DNA from: Clostridia bacterium
GTDB lineage: Bacteria > Bacillota > Clostridia > Oscillospirales > Acutalibacteraceae
Length of the DNA: 34,674 nt
Direction: 5' to 3'
Assembly: GCA_017410585.1 (NCBI GenBank)
Contig: JAFQQM010000025.1
Coordinates: forward strand, 1-34,674
Under the pieces are notes generated by a model. It did not search any database. It worked only from the letters and a program-made list of their open reading frames with translations, and was not told where the DNA came from. The translations under genes were made by a program, and so were the position numbers. Below, piece after piece: positions 1 through 7,538 of the stretch (the stretch's first letter is position 1; every line of letters starts with the position of its first letter).

Positions 1-55
1 CGAAAGACTACCCCTCAGTCGGCTGCCGCCGACAGCTCCCCTGACAAGGGGAGCC
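1..55. repeat. 55-bp terminal direct repeat, left copy
   Basis: Positions 1-55 are identical to 34620-34674, the last 55 bases of the window. The match lies inside the dispersed repeat. Exact identity of this length at both ends is what a de Bruijn assembler leaves at a shared graph node, so it should not be taken alone as evidence of a circular molecule. Confidence 0.95.
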
Positions 56-133
56 GGCAAAGACTGACAACCCATTTATGGGTGGCCGGTTAGCGGTGCG
101 TGGCCGGCAGGCCAATAGGGCTATGCCCGAAAA
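1..133 (+). repeat. Dispersed hairpin repeat, copy A (3' half only)
   Basis: This is the 3' part of a repeat also found at 5925-6207, 26313-26600 and 34465-34674. It carries the GTCGGC/GCCGAC and GCTCCCC/GGGGAGC stem-loops, then a CCCATTTATGGG module, and ends in GGGCTATGCCCGAAAA. It is cut by the window edge, so the 5' hairpins are missing. No coding capacity is credible here. Confidence 0.9.
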
Positions 134-135
134 TG

Positions 136-170
136 AAATCCCCCCCGCTATGCGGGGGGGATTTTTATTT
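136..170 (-). terminator. Hairpin terminator after the AGE epimerase gene
   Basis: A 13-bp stem (AAAT, seven C, GC) closes on a TAT loop at 149-151 and lies just past the stop of the minus-strand epimerase. The plus-strand side is followed by ATTTTTATTTC and the minus-strand side by CATTTTC. It may therefore act in both directions, with the better T-tract on the plus strand. Confidence 0.75.
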
Positions 171-173
171 CAT

Positions 174-1400
174 TTATAAGAGCGGTTGCATTTCCTTGCC
201 TTCGGCGATCCAACCGAGCAGGCGGTCGCACAGCATCAGGCAGCGGGGGAGATGATACGGGCCTTTCCACAACGATCCCTTCTGGGTGTGGGAGACGGTA
301 CCGTCGCGGTGCAGATAGCCGTACCATTCACCGAACTCCTTGTCGGAGAAATGGCTGAAGGCATATTCGTGCACCAGTTTAAAGCGTTCCCAATATTTTT
401 CGTCACCGGTCAGACCGTACGCCATCAGCGAGGCGATGAGCACTTCGTTGTGTACCCACCACAGTTTCATATCCCATTCCAACTGTTCGCAGGGACGGCC
501 GTCTACGTCGACAAAATACAGCATACCGCCGTGTTCGGTATCCCAACCGCGTTCAAACGCCCAATCGAACATATTCAGCGCCTTTTGCAGCATTTCCTTG
601 TCGCCGGTGCAGACCGCCAGACTCATCAGGAACCACGCATTTTCGCTGGAATGACCGGGGTTGATGGAACGGCCGGCAGGATTGTCGATGTGACTGCCGT
701 CCGGCAGGACGTTTTCCAGCGTTGCCTTCAATTCGGGACGGTAATGATAGGTCAGAATATCTTCGGCCATCCGCTTGGCAACGTTCGTATAATACTCCGC
801 CTTGGCGGGATCGCAACGGCTCAGTAACTGTGCGGCTGAGACCAGCACCATCGGCACGGCGGCTGTCCGCTCGGAGCGGGTAGCGGCATAGCCTTTCGGC
901 GTGATCTTGTGCGGATCGGAGGAGGGATCGTCATACATCCGGAGCATGCCTTCAAAGCACGCTTCTGCCTTAGCGATCGCCTCGGCATCGCCAAAGACCG
1001 CGCCGTATTCCGCCATACTGATGACGTAAAAACTTTCCGAGTACATATAGCGACGTTTGCGGAGCGGCTTGCCATCTTCCGTCACGACGAAAAACATACG
1101 TCCGTCTTCGTCGATACAGTATTTTTCCAGAAACGGCTTGCCCGCATCGGCGGCGGCTTTCCATTCTTCTCGGATGCCGTACTGCGCGCATAACGCCGAG
1201 AAGGTCCATAGGCAACGCCCTTGAAACCAAACGGATTTATCGCTGTTGTAGCAGCGCCCTTCGCGGTCGACCGATGAAATGTAACCGCCATAGGTCTTGT
1301 CGATCAGATCGCTGTTCAACCAAAACGGCACCACGTCCTGCAACAACTGTTCACGGTAGAATTGCTGCAACTCGGCCGCTTCCGCGCGATGTTGATTCAT
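174..1400 (-). CDS. AGE-family sugar 2-epimerase (N-acylglucosamine 2-epimerase / cellobiose 2-epimerase type)
   Basis: This cytosolic enzyme of 408 residues belongs to the AGE (alpha/alpha)6-barrel family, whose members epimerise C2 of GlcNAc, mannose/glucose or the reducing end of cellobiose. The length is normal for the family and no signal peptide is visible. Visible family landmarks are GGYISSVDREG near residue 38, the WFQGRCLW segment near 58, HSSENAWF in the middle, and near the C-terminus WWVHNE and KGPYHLPR, which carry the His and Glu/Arg residues typical of the active site. The last motif is closer to the N-acylglucosamine branch than to classical cellobiose epimerases, but the substrate cannot be fixed from sequence. 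The start ATG has an AAAGGCGG ribosome site about 8 bases upstream. The gene diverges from the large surface protein at 1782, so it may process sugars delivered by the importers downstream. That link is inference. Confidence 0.88.
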   Translation of the reverse strand: MNQHRAEAAELQQFYREQLLQDVVPFWLNSDLIDKTYGGYISSVDREGRCYNSDKSVWFQGRCLWTFSALCAQYGIREEWKAAADAGKPFLEKYCIDEDGRMFFVVTEDGKPLRKRRYMYSESFYVISMAEYGAVFGDAEAIAKAEACFEGMLRMYDDPSSDPHKITPKGYAATRSERTAAVPMVLVSAAQLLSRCDPAKAEYYTNVAKRMAEDILTYHYRPELKATLENVLPDGSHIDNPAGRSINPGHSSENAWFLMSLAVCTGDKEMLQKALNMFDWAFERGWDTEHGGMLYFVDVDGRPCEQLEWDMKLWWVHNEVLIASLMAYGLTGDEKYWERFKLVHEYAFSHFSDKEFGEWYGYLHRDGTVSHTQKGSLWKGPYHLPRCLMLCDRLLGWIAEGKEMQPLL

Positions 1401-1431
1401 AAAAAAACCGCCTTTCGTACATTTTTTTCTT

Positions 1432-1460
1432 ATTATAGCAGGTCAAACAAAAAACCGCAA
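1432..1460 (-). promoter_or_regulatory. Putative promoter of the AGE epimerase gene
   Basis: Read on the minus strand there is TTGCGG (1455-1460), a 17-base spacer and a perfect TATAAT (1432-1437), about 30 bases before the start codon. It is a typical housekeeping-sigma promoter with a moderately weak -35. Confidence 0.65.
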
Positions 1461-1647
1461 GAGGAATGATGCGCGAATTTTTGTTTTTGCTTATCCGCTT
1501 CTTGGCTTTCGCGTTTTGCATTATAATACCTTTATATTTGATTGAGAACGGGTTGTTCGCAATTTGACTCTGCCGGCGTGGACGTATGGCAATTTTAGAC
1601 AAAAAAACACAACACAAATAGTGAAATTGCTTCAATAGTTCCAAAAA
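1461..1647. other. AT-rich divergent intergenic region
   Basis: This non-coding stretch lies between the epimerase promoter and the promoter of the surface protein. It contains a further TATAAT at 1522-1527 without a well-placed -35. I see no RNA gene, riboswitch fold or credible ORF in it. Confidence 0.5.
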
Positions 1648-1713
1648 AACAAAAATTGAGAAACCTATAAACCAAAACGGGGAACTTTTCTTTACAATTG
1701 AATATGTTATAAT
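1648..1713 (+). promoter_or_regulatory. Promoter and upstream box of the large surface protein
   Basis: An extended -10 (TGT followed by TATAAT, 1708-1713) has no consensus -35. The 43 bases before it (1648-1690) match 6358-6399 upstream of the surface-protein/ABC operon at 31 of 42 aligned positions. The shared 3' core is GnGGAACTnTTC, 17 bases before the -10 here and 18 bases before it there. A weak -35 with a conserved upstream box suggests an activator site. The cupin-AraC protein encoded at 7539 is the obvious candidate, but this is inference. Confidence 0.6.
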
Positions 1714-1723
1714 GTAAACATCA

Positions 1724-1743
1724 GAGGGGGACGTGTCCCCCTC
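1724..1743 (+). promoter_or_regulatory. 5' leader stem-loop of the surface-protein mRNA
   Basis: A perfect 8-bp stem, GAGGGGGA/TCCCCCTC with a CGTG loop, begins about 11 bases after the -10 hexamer and so lies at the very 5' end of the predicted transcript. No T-tract follows, so it is not a terminator. A role in mRNA stability or regulator binding is possible. Confidence 0.55.
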
Positions 1744-1781
1744 GGAAATTTGGCGAACAGCCAAAGAAAGGTGTGAACAAC

Positions 1782-4700
1782 GTGAAAAACAAGTTCAAGA
1801 AAGTGTTAGCCTTGGTTTGCTGTCTCGTTCTTGGCGTGACCGCCCTTTCCGTTTTCGGTCTCCCGACCGCGGCGGAAGGCGAGTATTTCGTCATGACCGA
1901 GTCCAACCGCAACATTTTTGTCAACGTCGATCAAAAGATCGAACTGGTTGACGTTGCGGTGACCATCAACGGCGTGTCTATGTCCGGCAAGGACGTCGCG
2001 TCGTGGACCAGCACCAGCCCCGAGGTGTCCGTGGTAGGCGGCATCTTGCAGGTGTCTGCTGCCGGTAAATACACCGTGACGGTTGCGGATGCCAATAACA
2101 ACACCGCAACGGTGACTGTGCATGCGAAGAACCCGACGGATACCGAATGGGTCATCTATGAAGAAGATTTTGAGTCGGTTGCCGAAGGCACCCTGCCGGA
2201 AGGCTGGACCATCGCCAAGAATGCCGACGTGGCGGCCGATGAAGCCACCGGTCTGGCCACCGTTCCGACCTACGTTTCCCAGCCGATGGTCAAGGACGGC
2301 AAACTGTGGATCGGTAACGGTGTCAACACCGCTTACACCTACGTATGGTTGCCGGAGTTCATCGACAGTTACGGCGACTACTCGGTCGAAGCGGATATCC
2401 AGCAGACCTGGGCGTACAACAATATTCGTATCGGCGGTCTCGTCCTCCGTGGCGACCGTACCGAAAACACGGGCGCGCATCCGTCCGGCGGTTATCGCAT
2501 TATGGTCCGTCGTGCCTCGACCGGCGGCGACGGTATCCTGCTGACCAGTCTGGCCCGCATCGACAACGCCGGTAACACGGTCAAGGCGGCGTTGCCGTTC
2601 TATATGGGTTCCACCCGTAACTGGGGCCGTCCGGACTGGACCGATCAGAACCCGTGGTACAAGCCGGCAACGGCCGGTACGACGGACGCCGATTGGAAGT
2701 CCGAAGGCTATCAGGTCATGCTGATCGGTACCGCCAGCGGCGACACCGTGAAGTTTGACGCTTATCGCAACGGCGAGCAGGAGCAGTTCCAGGGCGATAT
2801 GGGCCCGGCCGGCGGTGGCGGCTGGTGGGAGACCCATTGGCTGGCTGACGATCCCAATCTGGCCGGTGCGGAACTGGAAGCGGATACCTCCGCTTGGGAT
2901 GCTTCCGTCAAGCGTGAGACCGGCGCGGTCGGTCTGATCACCACCGGTGTTCAGATGGCGGTCGAGTCGATCCGCGTGGTCGTAAAGGCCAAGGATCTCG
3001 CGGGTAATCCGGATGCTTACATCCCGACCAGCGAGCAGGAAGCGGCGAAGAATACCGAGTACACCGCGCAGAAGTTCGGTGTTATCTCCGATATCCACAT
3101 TCAGGATGCCGCCACCGATGGCGACTACAACCTGAAAGCGATGCTTACCAAGTTTAAGAACGACGGCGTGGCCGCCGTTTTGATGACCGGTGACGTGGTC
3201 AATACCGGTCTGACCTCCCAGTACGAGAAGGTCATGGGCATTTGGAACAGCGTGTTTACCGATCCGGCGACCGCTCCCGAACTGCTCGCCATTATGGGTA
3301 ACCACGAGTTTGAGCAGGCTTACTACAACCGCGAGACGGTGGAGGATGCCTATCAGAACTATATGGATGCTTACGGCTATGACGAAGTGAACTTCCACAA
3401 GGTCATCGGCGGCGTCCACATCATTGGTATCAACAGCGAAACGGCTGCCGTTCACGGCGGTTACACGCTGGATTCGGTTGCGTTCCTTGAGGAAGAATTG
3501 GCGGCGGCGGCTGAGGCCGATCCGTATGCGCCGATCATCGTGATGTGCCACCAGACGCTGGCCGGCACCACCTACGGCTCCGGCTGGGGTTCGGACAACA
3601 CCGGCTCGCTGTACGACGTTCTGAAGCCGTATCAGCAGGTCATCTATCTGGCCGGTCACTCCCACTTCCCGACCGAAAACGAGCGCAGCATTATGCAGAA
3701 GGATTTCACCACCGTTGATCTGCCTTCCCTGCAGTACACCTCGGTCGAGACCAAGGCGGACGGCACCGGCAGTGTGGTTGCTCCCAATGCTTTCGATTCG
3801 CAGGGCGGTATGATGATCACCATCAACGCTGATGCCAAGCAGATGGAACTGCAGCGCCTGAAGATCTCGGGCAAGCAGACTGCCGCGTCGGTCGTCGATC
3901 TGAAGGATCCGTGGATCATCAAACTGCCGACCTTCAAGCGTGAGTTCGCTTACACCGCTAACCGTGCCGAGTTCCGTGAGGCGCCGGTCTTTGATGCCGA
4001 AGCGGCGGTCTCCGTCGGCGACATCGATACCGATTCCTGCATCATCACCTTCCCGGCCGCTTCGCACGACGACTTCGTCCACGGCTACAACATCGTGGTA
4101 ACCGAAGCCGGCGGCACCGAAGTTCTGCTCAACAAGTACGTGGTGGCGGACTTCTATACCGGCATCGATGCGATGGCGGAAGAAGTTTCCGTGGAACTGG
4201 AAGCGTTGCCTTCCAATACCGATATCGTGATCGAAGTGACCGCGATGGAATCGTTCGGTAAGACCAGCGCGCCGATCACCGGCGAAGCGACTACCGATCC
4301 GATCGATACCCCGTCTGCCGGCTACAATATGGCTGACTTCTTCGACGTCAACCTGTCGGTCGACTGGAACGACAACTCCCCGTATCGCCGCACGGCGAGC
4401 GGTGTGTACAACAAGGCCCACCCGACCAAACTCGTCTTTGACGAAGAACTCAACCGTCAGGTTGCTTATATGGCGGGCTGGATGAACTATCCGGTCTCTC
4501 AGGGCCAGTTGAAGAAGATCACCGAGGCCTTCACCATCGAAGTGTCCTTCAAGACGCCGGCTGAGGCGATCACCGCCGGTCAGTGCATCTTTGGTAACCC
4601 CGAATCCGGCGGTGTCACCGTCGAGTTCAACGGCGCCGGCGAATTCCAGGTTGGCGCGAGCATCAAACCGGCCGAAGGCAACGCCGCTTACAAGTATATC

Positions 4701-5870
4701 AACGCCGGCGCGCTGGCGGCAGATACTTGGTATCACGCGGTCTACACCTTCGACGGTGAGAAGTCGGTCCTGTACCTCAACGGTGTCAAGGTCGGCGAGG
4801 TTGAGTCGGTCGGTACGGTCAACTTCAATCCGAGCGTCAATTACCTGACCATCGGTGCGAACGTCAACGGTACCGGTAATGCGACCTACGTCTTTATGGG
4901 TCACGTCGCGGCTGCCCGCGTCTGGACCGAGGCTTGCGAGGCGACCGATGCGCCGATGCTGTACGAGATGTTCCAGAAGGACGATCTGCTCAATGCGCTG
5001 TATCAGAAGGCTTTGAACCTCTACTATCTGACCACGGAGAACGAAGTGACCGAGGCGGAGGCAGAAGCCGCTTATGAGATGATCGCCAAGATCGATGAGA
5101 CCTATTTTGCCGAGAATCTGACCGCGGCACAGGCCGAGGAAGTCATCGCGGAAGCGTCCGCTCTGCTGGCAGAACTCGCGCCGAAGTACGATATGACCAA
5201 GCAGTGGACCGAGTATCGCGATTCCTTCTACGATTGGTCCAAGTTGTATGATCGTTCCGAAGGCTGGCAGTGGGACTACACCAACAAGGCTTCGATGAAG
5301 GTCTATATGCTCAACAAACTGCAAAACACCGATACCCACGTCATCTACAAGGTGCCGGGCGGCTACGTCCGCAACATCGAGTTTGATGCGTATTCGGTGG
5401 CCACCGAATATGACTTTGAGGCGGACTTCAACATCTTCGTTTCCGAGGATGGCGTCGAGTGGCGTGAAGTGTCCTACAAGTTCACCGAGCCGGTGGAGAA
5501 CCAGTACAACAACTACTGGGTGCAGTCGGTCGTGTCCTCCAAGGGCGCTATCGGCGGCGAGTACCAGTACGTGAAGATCGAACTCAACCAGTTCGGTAAG
5601 AATGCCGACGGTGGCGACCGTGCTACCTGGAGTACCGCTCTGGTCGACGTCCGTATCGCTTACTCCGCCGACGCGGACGATATCGAGATGGATGAGTCTG
5701 TCTTTGCTGACTACGTCGCTCCGCAAGAGCCTCCGAAGGACGACACGAAACCGAGCGATCCGGATGCTCCGGATACCGGTGACGTCACGGTGCTGCCGGC
5801 GCTGCTTCTGGCTCTGGCTTGCGGTGCCGCCTTTGTGGTGCTCACCAGCAAAAAGCGCGTGAACAACTAA
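1782..5870 (+). CDS. Large multidomain surface protein with metallophosphoesterase and LamG domains
   Basis: This secreted protein of 1362 residues starts with a signal peptide (MKNKFKK then a hydrophobic run). Domains in order are: an Ig-like (Big) domain, about 30-115; a concanavalin/LamG-like region, 120-410; a calcineurin-type metallophosphoesterase, 430-690, with all metal motifs visible (DIH ~436, GDVVN ~469, GNHE ~505, CHQ ~588, GHSH ~624); a FnIII-like domain, 725-840; a LamG domain, 853-1050; a helical spacer, 1065-1140; a discoidin-like module, 1143-1300; then a Pro/Asp linker, PDTGD ~1329, a hydrophobic helix and a KKR tail. This last part is a variant sortase sorting signal. GTG 1782 is preferred because AAAGG lies 9-10 bases upstream; GTG 1773 would overlap the ribosome site. 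The C-terminal module is homologous to the protein at 6475. The phosphoesterase substrate is unknown, and a surface phosphodiester-decorated glycan is a guess. Confidence 0.9.
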   Translation: MKNKFKKVLALVCCLVLGVTALSVFGLPTAAEGEYFVMTESNRNIFVNVDQKIELVDVAVTINGVSMSGKDVASWTSTSPEVSVVGGILQVSAAGKYTVTVADANNNTATVTVHAKNPTDTEWVIYEEDFESVAEGTLPEGWTIAKNADVAADEATGLATVPTYVSQPMVKDGKLWIGNGVNTAYTYVWLPEFIDSYGDYSVEADIQQTWAYNNIRIGGLVLRGDRTENTGAHPSGGYRIMVRRASTGGDGILLTSLARIDNAGNTVKAALPFYMGSTRNWGRPDWTDQNPWYKPATAGTTDADWKSEGYQVMLIGTASGDTVKFDAYRNGEQEQFQGDMGPAGGGGWWETHWLADDPNLAGAELEADTSAWDASVKRETGAVGLITTGVQMAVESIRVVVKAKDLAGNPDAYIPTSEQEAAKNTEYTAQKFGVISDIHIQDAATDGDYNLKAMLTKFKNDGVAAVLMTGDVVNTGLTSQYEKVMGIWNSVFTDPATAPELLAIMGNHEFEQAYYNRETVEDAYQNYMDAYGYDEVNFHKVIGGVHIIGINSETAAVHGGYTLDSVAFLEEELAAAAEADPYAPIIVMCHQTLAGTTYGSGWGSDNTGSLYDVLKPYQQVIYLAGHSHFPTENERSIMQKDFTTVDLPSLQYTSVETKADGTGSVVAPNAFDSQGGMMITINADAKQMELQRLKISGKQTAASVVDLKDPWIIKLPTFKREFAYTANRAEFREAPVFDAEAAVSVGDIDTDSCIITFPAASHDDFVHGYNIVVTEAGGTEVLLNKYVVADFYTGIDAMAEEVSVELEALPSNTDIVIEVTAMESFGKTSAPITGEATTDPIDTPSAGYNMADFFDVNLSVDWNDNSPYRRTASGVYNKAHPTKLVFDEELNRQVAYMAGWMNYPVSQGQLKKITEAFTIEVSFKTPAEAITAGQCIFGNPESGGVTVEFNGAGEFQVGASIKPAEGNAAYKYINAGALAADTWYHAVYTFDGEKSVLYLNGVKVGEVESVGTVNFNPSVNYLTIGANVNGTGNATYVFMGHVAAARVWTEACEATDAPMLYEMFQKDDLLNALYQKALNLYYLTTENEVTEAEAEAAYEMIAKIDETYFAENLTAAQAEEVIAEASALLAELAPKYDMTKQWTEYRDSFYDWSKLYDRSEGWQWDYTNKASMKVYMLNKLQNTDTHVIYKVPGGYVRNIEFDAYSVATEYDFEADFNIFVSEDGVEWREVSYKFTEPVENQYNNYWVQSVVSSKGAIGGEYQYVKIELNQFGKNADGGDRATWSTALVDVRIAYSADADDIEMDESVFADYVAPQEPPKDDTKPSDPDAPDTGDVTVLPALLLALACGAAFVVLTSKKRVNN

Positions 5871-5883
5871 ACCTTAACCCTTT

Positions 5884-5919
5884 CCCGCCCGACGGATCCC
5901 GTCGGGCGGGATTCTTTTT
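5884..5919 (+). terminator. Intrinsic terminator of the large surface-protein gene
   Basis: A perfect 12-bp GC-rich stem (CCCGCCCGACGG / CCGTCGGGCGGG, loop ATC) is followed by ATTCTTTTTG and begins 14 bases past the stop codon. Repeat copy B starts a few bases after the T-tract. Confidence 0.92.
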
Positions 5920-5924
5920 GCAGG

Positions 5925-6207
5925 CGAAAACCATGCGATAGTCGCGTGGTTCAAAAGAGCTTTAGCGATGAACAGAAATCGTAGAGATCAAAGGCAGACG
6001 CAGAAAGTGTTTTATGTTATGCCTCCCTCTGACGAGGGAGGTGGATTTTTGCGAAGCAAAAAGACGGAGGGAGAGAAAAGACTACCCCTCAGTCGGCTGC
6101 CGCCGACAGCTCCCCTGACAAGGGGAGCCGGCAAAGACTGACAACCCATTTATGGGCGGCCGGCAACCGGTGCGTGGCTGGCAAGCCAATAGGGCTATGC
6201 CCGAAAA
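5925..6207 (+). repeat. Dispersed hairpin repeat, copy B (full length)
   Basis: This full copy of about 283 bp runs from CGAAAACC to GCCCGAAAA. Its stem-loops in order are CCAYGCGA/TCGCGTGG, CCTCCCTC-TGAC-GAGGGAGG, TTTTTGC-GAA-GCAAAAA, GTCGGC/GCCGAC, GCTCCCC/GGGGAGC, CCCATTTATGGG and GGGC-TAT-GCCC. In the first stem this copy has T where copies C and D have C, giving a G-T wobble that preserves pairing. No transposase or terminal inverted repeat is seen. Confidence 0.92.
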
Positions 6208-6357
6208 GGGGGAGGAGGTTATCCCGTTTTGCGATACGCTGTGACAAATGAGGTTTATTTTAGACAGAAAGGTGGGCAAAATTGTGGATAAACAGCGAAC
6301 AGTCGTGGTAAAATTTGGTACAAGAGGCAAAAAGGAGACCAGCCTGTTTTATAAATA
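6208..6357. other. Non-coding region before the operon promoter
   Basis: AT-rich sequence between repeat copy B and the promoter box. It contains TTTTAGACA, also found at about 1592 upstream of the other surface-protein gene, but the spacing to the promoter differs (about 104 versus 56 bases). No gene or folded RNA is evident. Confidence 0.45.
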
Positions 6358-6423
6358 AACAAAATTCGGATAACTATCACCTAAAGTGCGGAACTGTTCA
6401 GAAAATGGATTTCATTGTACAAT
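6358..6423 (+). promoter_or_regulatory. Promoter and upstream box of the surface protein / ABC importer operon
   Basis: The -10 is TACAAT (6418-6423). The region 6358-6399 matches the box at 1648-1690 in 31 of 42 aligned positions and sits at nearly the same distance from the -10. The -35 (CTGTTC or TGTTCA) is poor, as expected for an activator-dependent promoter. No other promoter of this quality is seen before 23513, so it probably drives all twelve genes. Confidence 0.6.
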
Positions 6424-6436
6424 AGAATTACAATTA

Positions 6437-6458
6437 AGGTTTTTATATATAAAAACCT
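6437..6458 (+). promoter_or_regulatory. Perfect 22-bp palindrome in the operon 5' leader
   Basis: AGGTTTTTATA is followed by its exact reverse complement, between the -10 and the AGGAGG ribosome site at 6461-6466. The other box-controlled gene has an unrelated hairpin in the same place. It could be a repressor operator or an mRNA 5' stem-loop. There is no T-tract after it. Confidence 0.6.
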
Positions 6459-6474
6459 GAAGGAGGAAATAGCA

Positions 6475-7503
6475 ATGAAAAAGTGGATGGCTTTGTTCGT
6501 GGCAGCGATACTGCTGGTGACGTTGGCGGTGCCGGCTATGGCGGCACAGACCGGAGTGTATATTGATGAAGTGGTGGATTATGCCACCACGCCGGTGGCG
6601 GAGGTTGTGGATATCAGCCAGTATATGTGCTTTGAAAACAATCTGGATCTGGAAGTGACCCATCTGGTCAAGGCGGCACACCAAGAAGACATCGATGCGG
6701 GCCTGACCTATCCGCAGAAGGCCAATCACTCCGAGTACATCGTTTATAAGATGGCGGAGAACATCGGCGGATTTGAACTGTTCGTCAACTGCTGTGCCGG
6801 TCTGGGCGATCCGATGGCGGATATCAGCGTGTACATTTCCAAGACCGGCGAGCAAAACAGTTGGGTCGAGGTGCGTAAGCAGGCTACCGAACTGTTTTAC
6901 AACGACGAGATCTATATCCATTACGACAAAGCGTACTGGCATCATGCGGTCGTGATGAACAACCAGAAGATCCCGAAAGGTTATACCTATCTGAAGGTGC
7001 AGTTGAATGCCTGCAACGATAAGAACGACGTGCCGTGGAACGTGGCGATCGACACGGTGAAGATCGTGCTGGGTGACGGCGTGGCTGTTCCGACGTTGCC
7101 GGCTATCGACAAGAGCCTGACCAAGCCGTCGGCGACCACTAAGACCACCACGTCCACCAAGGATCAGGGCGGTGTGACCACCACGACCACCAAGGGTCAG
7201 GGCGGCGTGACCACCACGACCACCAAGGGTCAGGATGGCGCGACCACCACGTTGGCGGGCGGTGAGACCACCACGCTGGCGGACGGCGAGACGACGACAA
7301 CGCAGCAGGGCGATGCTTCGCAGGATGCGGGCGCGACCACAACGACGGCGCCGACAACGGGCGGTGTCAGCGGCGATCCGTCTGAGGATCAGCCGAAGGA
7401 TGAACCGAACGCACTGCCGTGGATCATTGGCGGTGTGGTGGCGGCGATCGTGATCGCCGGTGCGGTGCTGTTTTTTGTGCTGGAGAAAAAGAAGAGTAAG
7501 TAA
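6475..7503 (+). CDS. Thr-rich membrane-anchored surface protein with discoidin-like module
   Basis: This protein of 342 residues has a signal peptide (MKKWMALF then a hydrophobic stretch, cleavage near AMAAQ). A beta-rich domain at about 25-205 follows, then a Thr/Gly-rich stalk at 215-300 made partly of 11-residue repeats (KGQGGVTTTTT). A C-terminal transmembrane helix (about 312-335) ends in KKKSK. The globular domain aligns with the last module of the protein at 1782 through IxxSxxG-WxEV, a YW pair, Y-YxKxxLN, a Trp and a final VDxVxIxxxxD pattern. It lacks an LPxTG motif, so it is anchored by its helix. ATG 6475 follows AGGAGG by 8 bases. As first gene of the importer operon it may hold a glycan ligand at the membrane. 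That role is inference, and I do not recognise a named family. Confidence 0.85.
   Translation: MKKWMALFVAAILLVTLAVPAMAAQTGVYIDEVVDYATTPVAEVVDISQYMCFENNLDLEVTHLVKAAHQEDIDAGLTYPQKANHSEYIVYKMAENIGGFELFVNCCAGLGDPMADISVYISKTGEQNSWVEVRKQATELFYNDEIYIHYDKAYWHHAVVMNNQKIPKGYTYLKVQLNACNDKNDVPWNVAIDTVKIVLGDGVAVPTLPAIDKSLTKPSATTKTTTSTKDQGGVTTTTTKGQGGVTTTTTKGQDGATTTLAGGETTTLADGETTTTQQGDASQDAGATTTTAPTTGGVSGDPSEDQPKDEPNALPWIIGGVVAAIVIAGAVLFFVLEKKKSK
7141..7250 (+). repeat. 33-bp in-frame tandem repeat in the Thr-rich stalk
   Basis: Units begin at 7159, 7192 and 7225, the last diverging after about 27 bases, with a partial unit at 7141-7158. Each encodes K-G-Q-G-G-V followed by five Thr. Near-identity at the DNA level implies recent expansion and likely length variation between strains. 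Confidence 0.85.
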
Positions 7504-7538
7504 CGTGTTGATAACGATCAAAAAAGGGAAGTGATCCG

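Noticed and set aside
1522-1527. Extra TATAAT in the divergent region
   Set aside because: No -35 hexamer lies at a workable distance on either strand, and better promoters for both flanking genes are present.
1806-5726. A 1306-codon open frame on the strand opposite the large surface protein
   Set aside because: The sense gene has a signal peptide, recognisable domains and a ribosome site. The antisense frame stays open because the sense codon usage avoids TTA, CTA and TCA. Its product has no recognisable domain.
5925-6207. CRISPR array
   Set aside because: The hairpins differ in sequence and spacing, and there are no equal-length spacers or cas genes.
7139-7357. Trp/Pro/Ser-rich frame opposite the Thr-rich stalk
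   Set aside because: It is the antisense reading of the 33-bp tandem repeat inside a well-supported gene.
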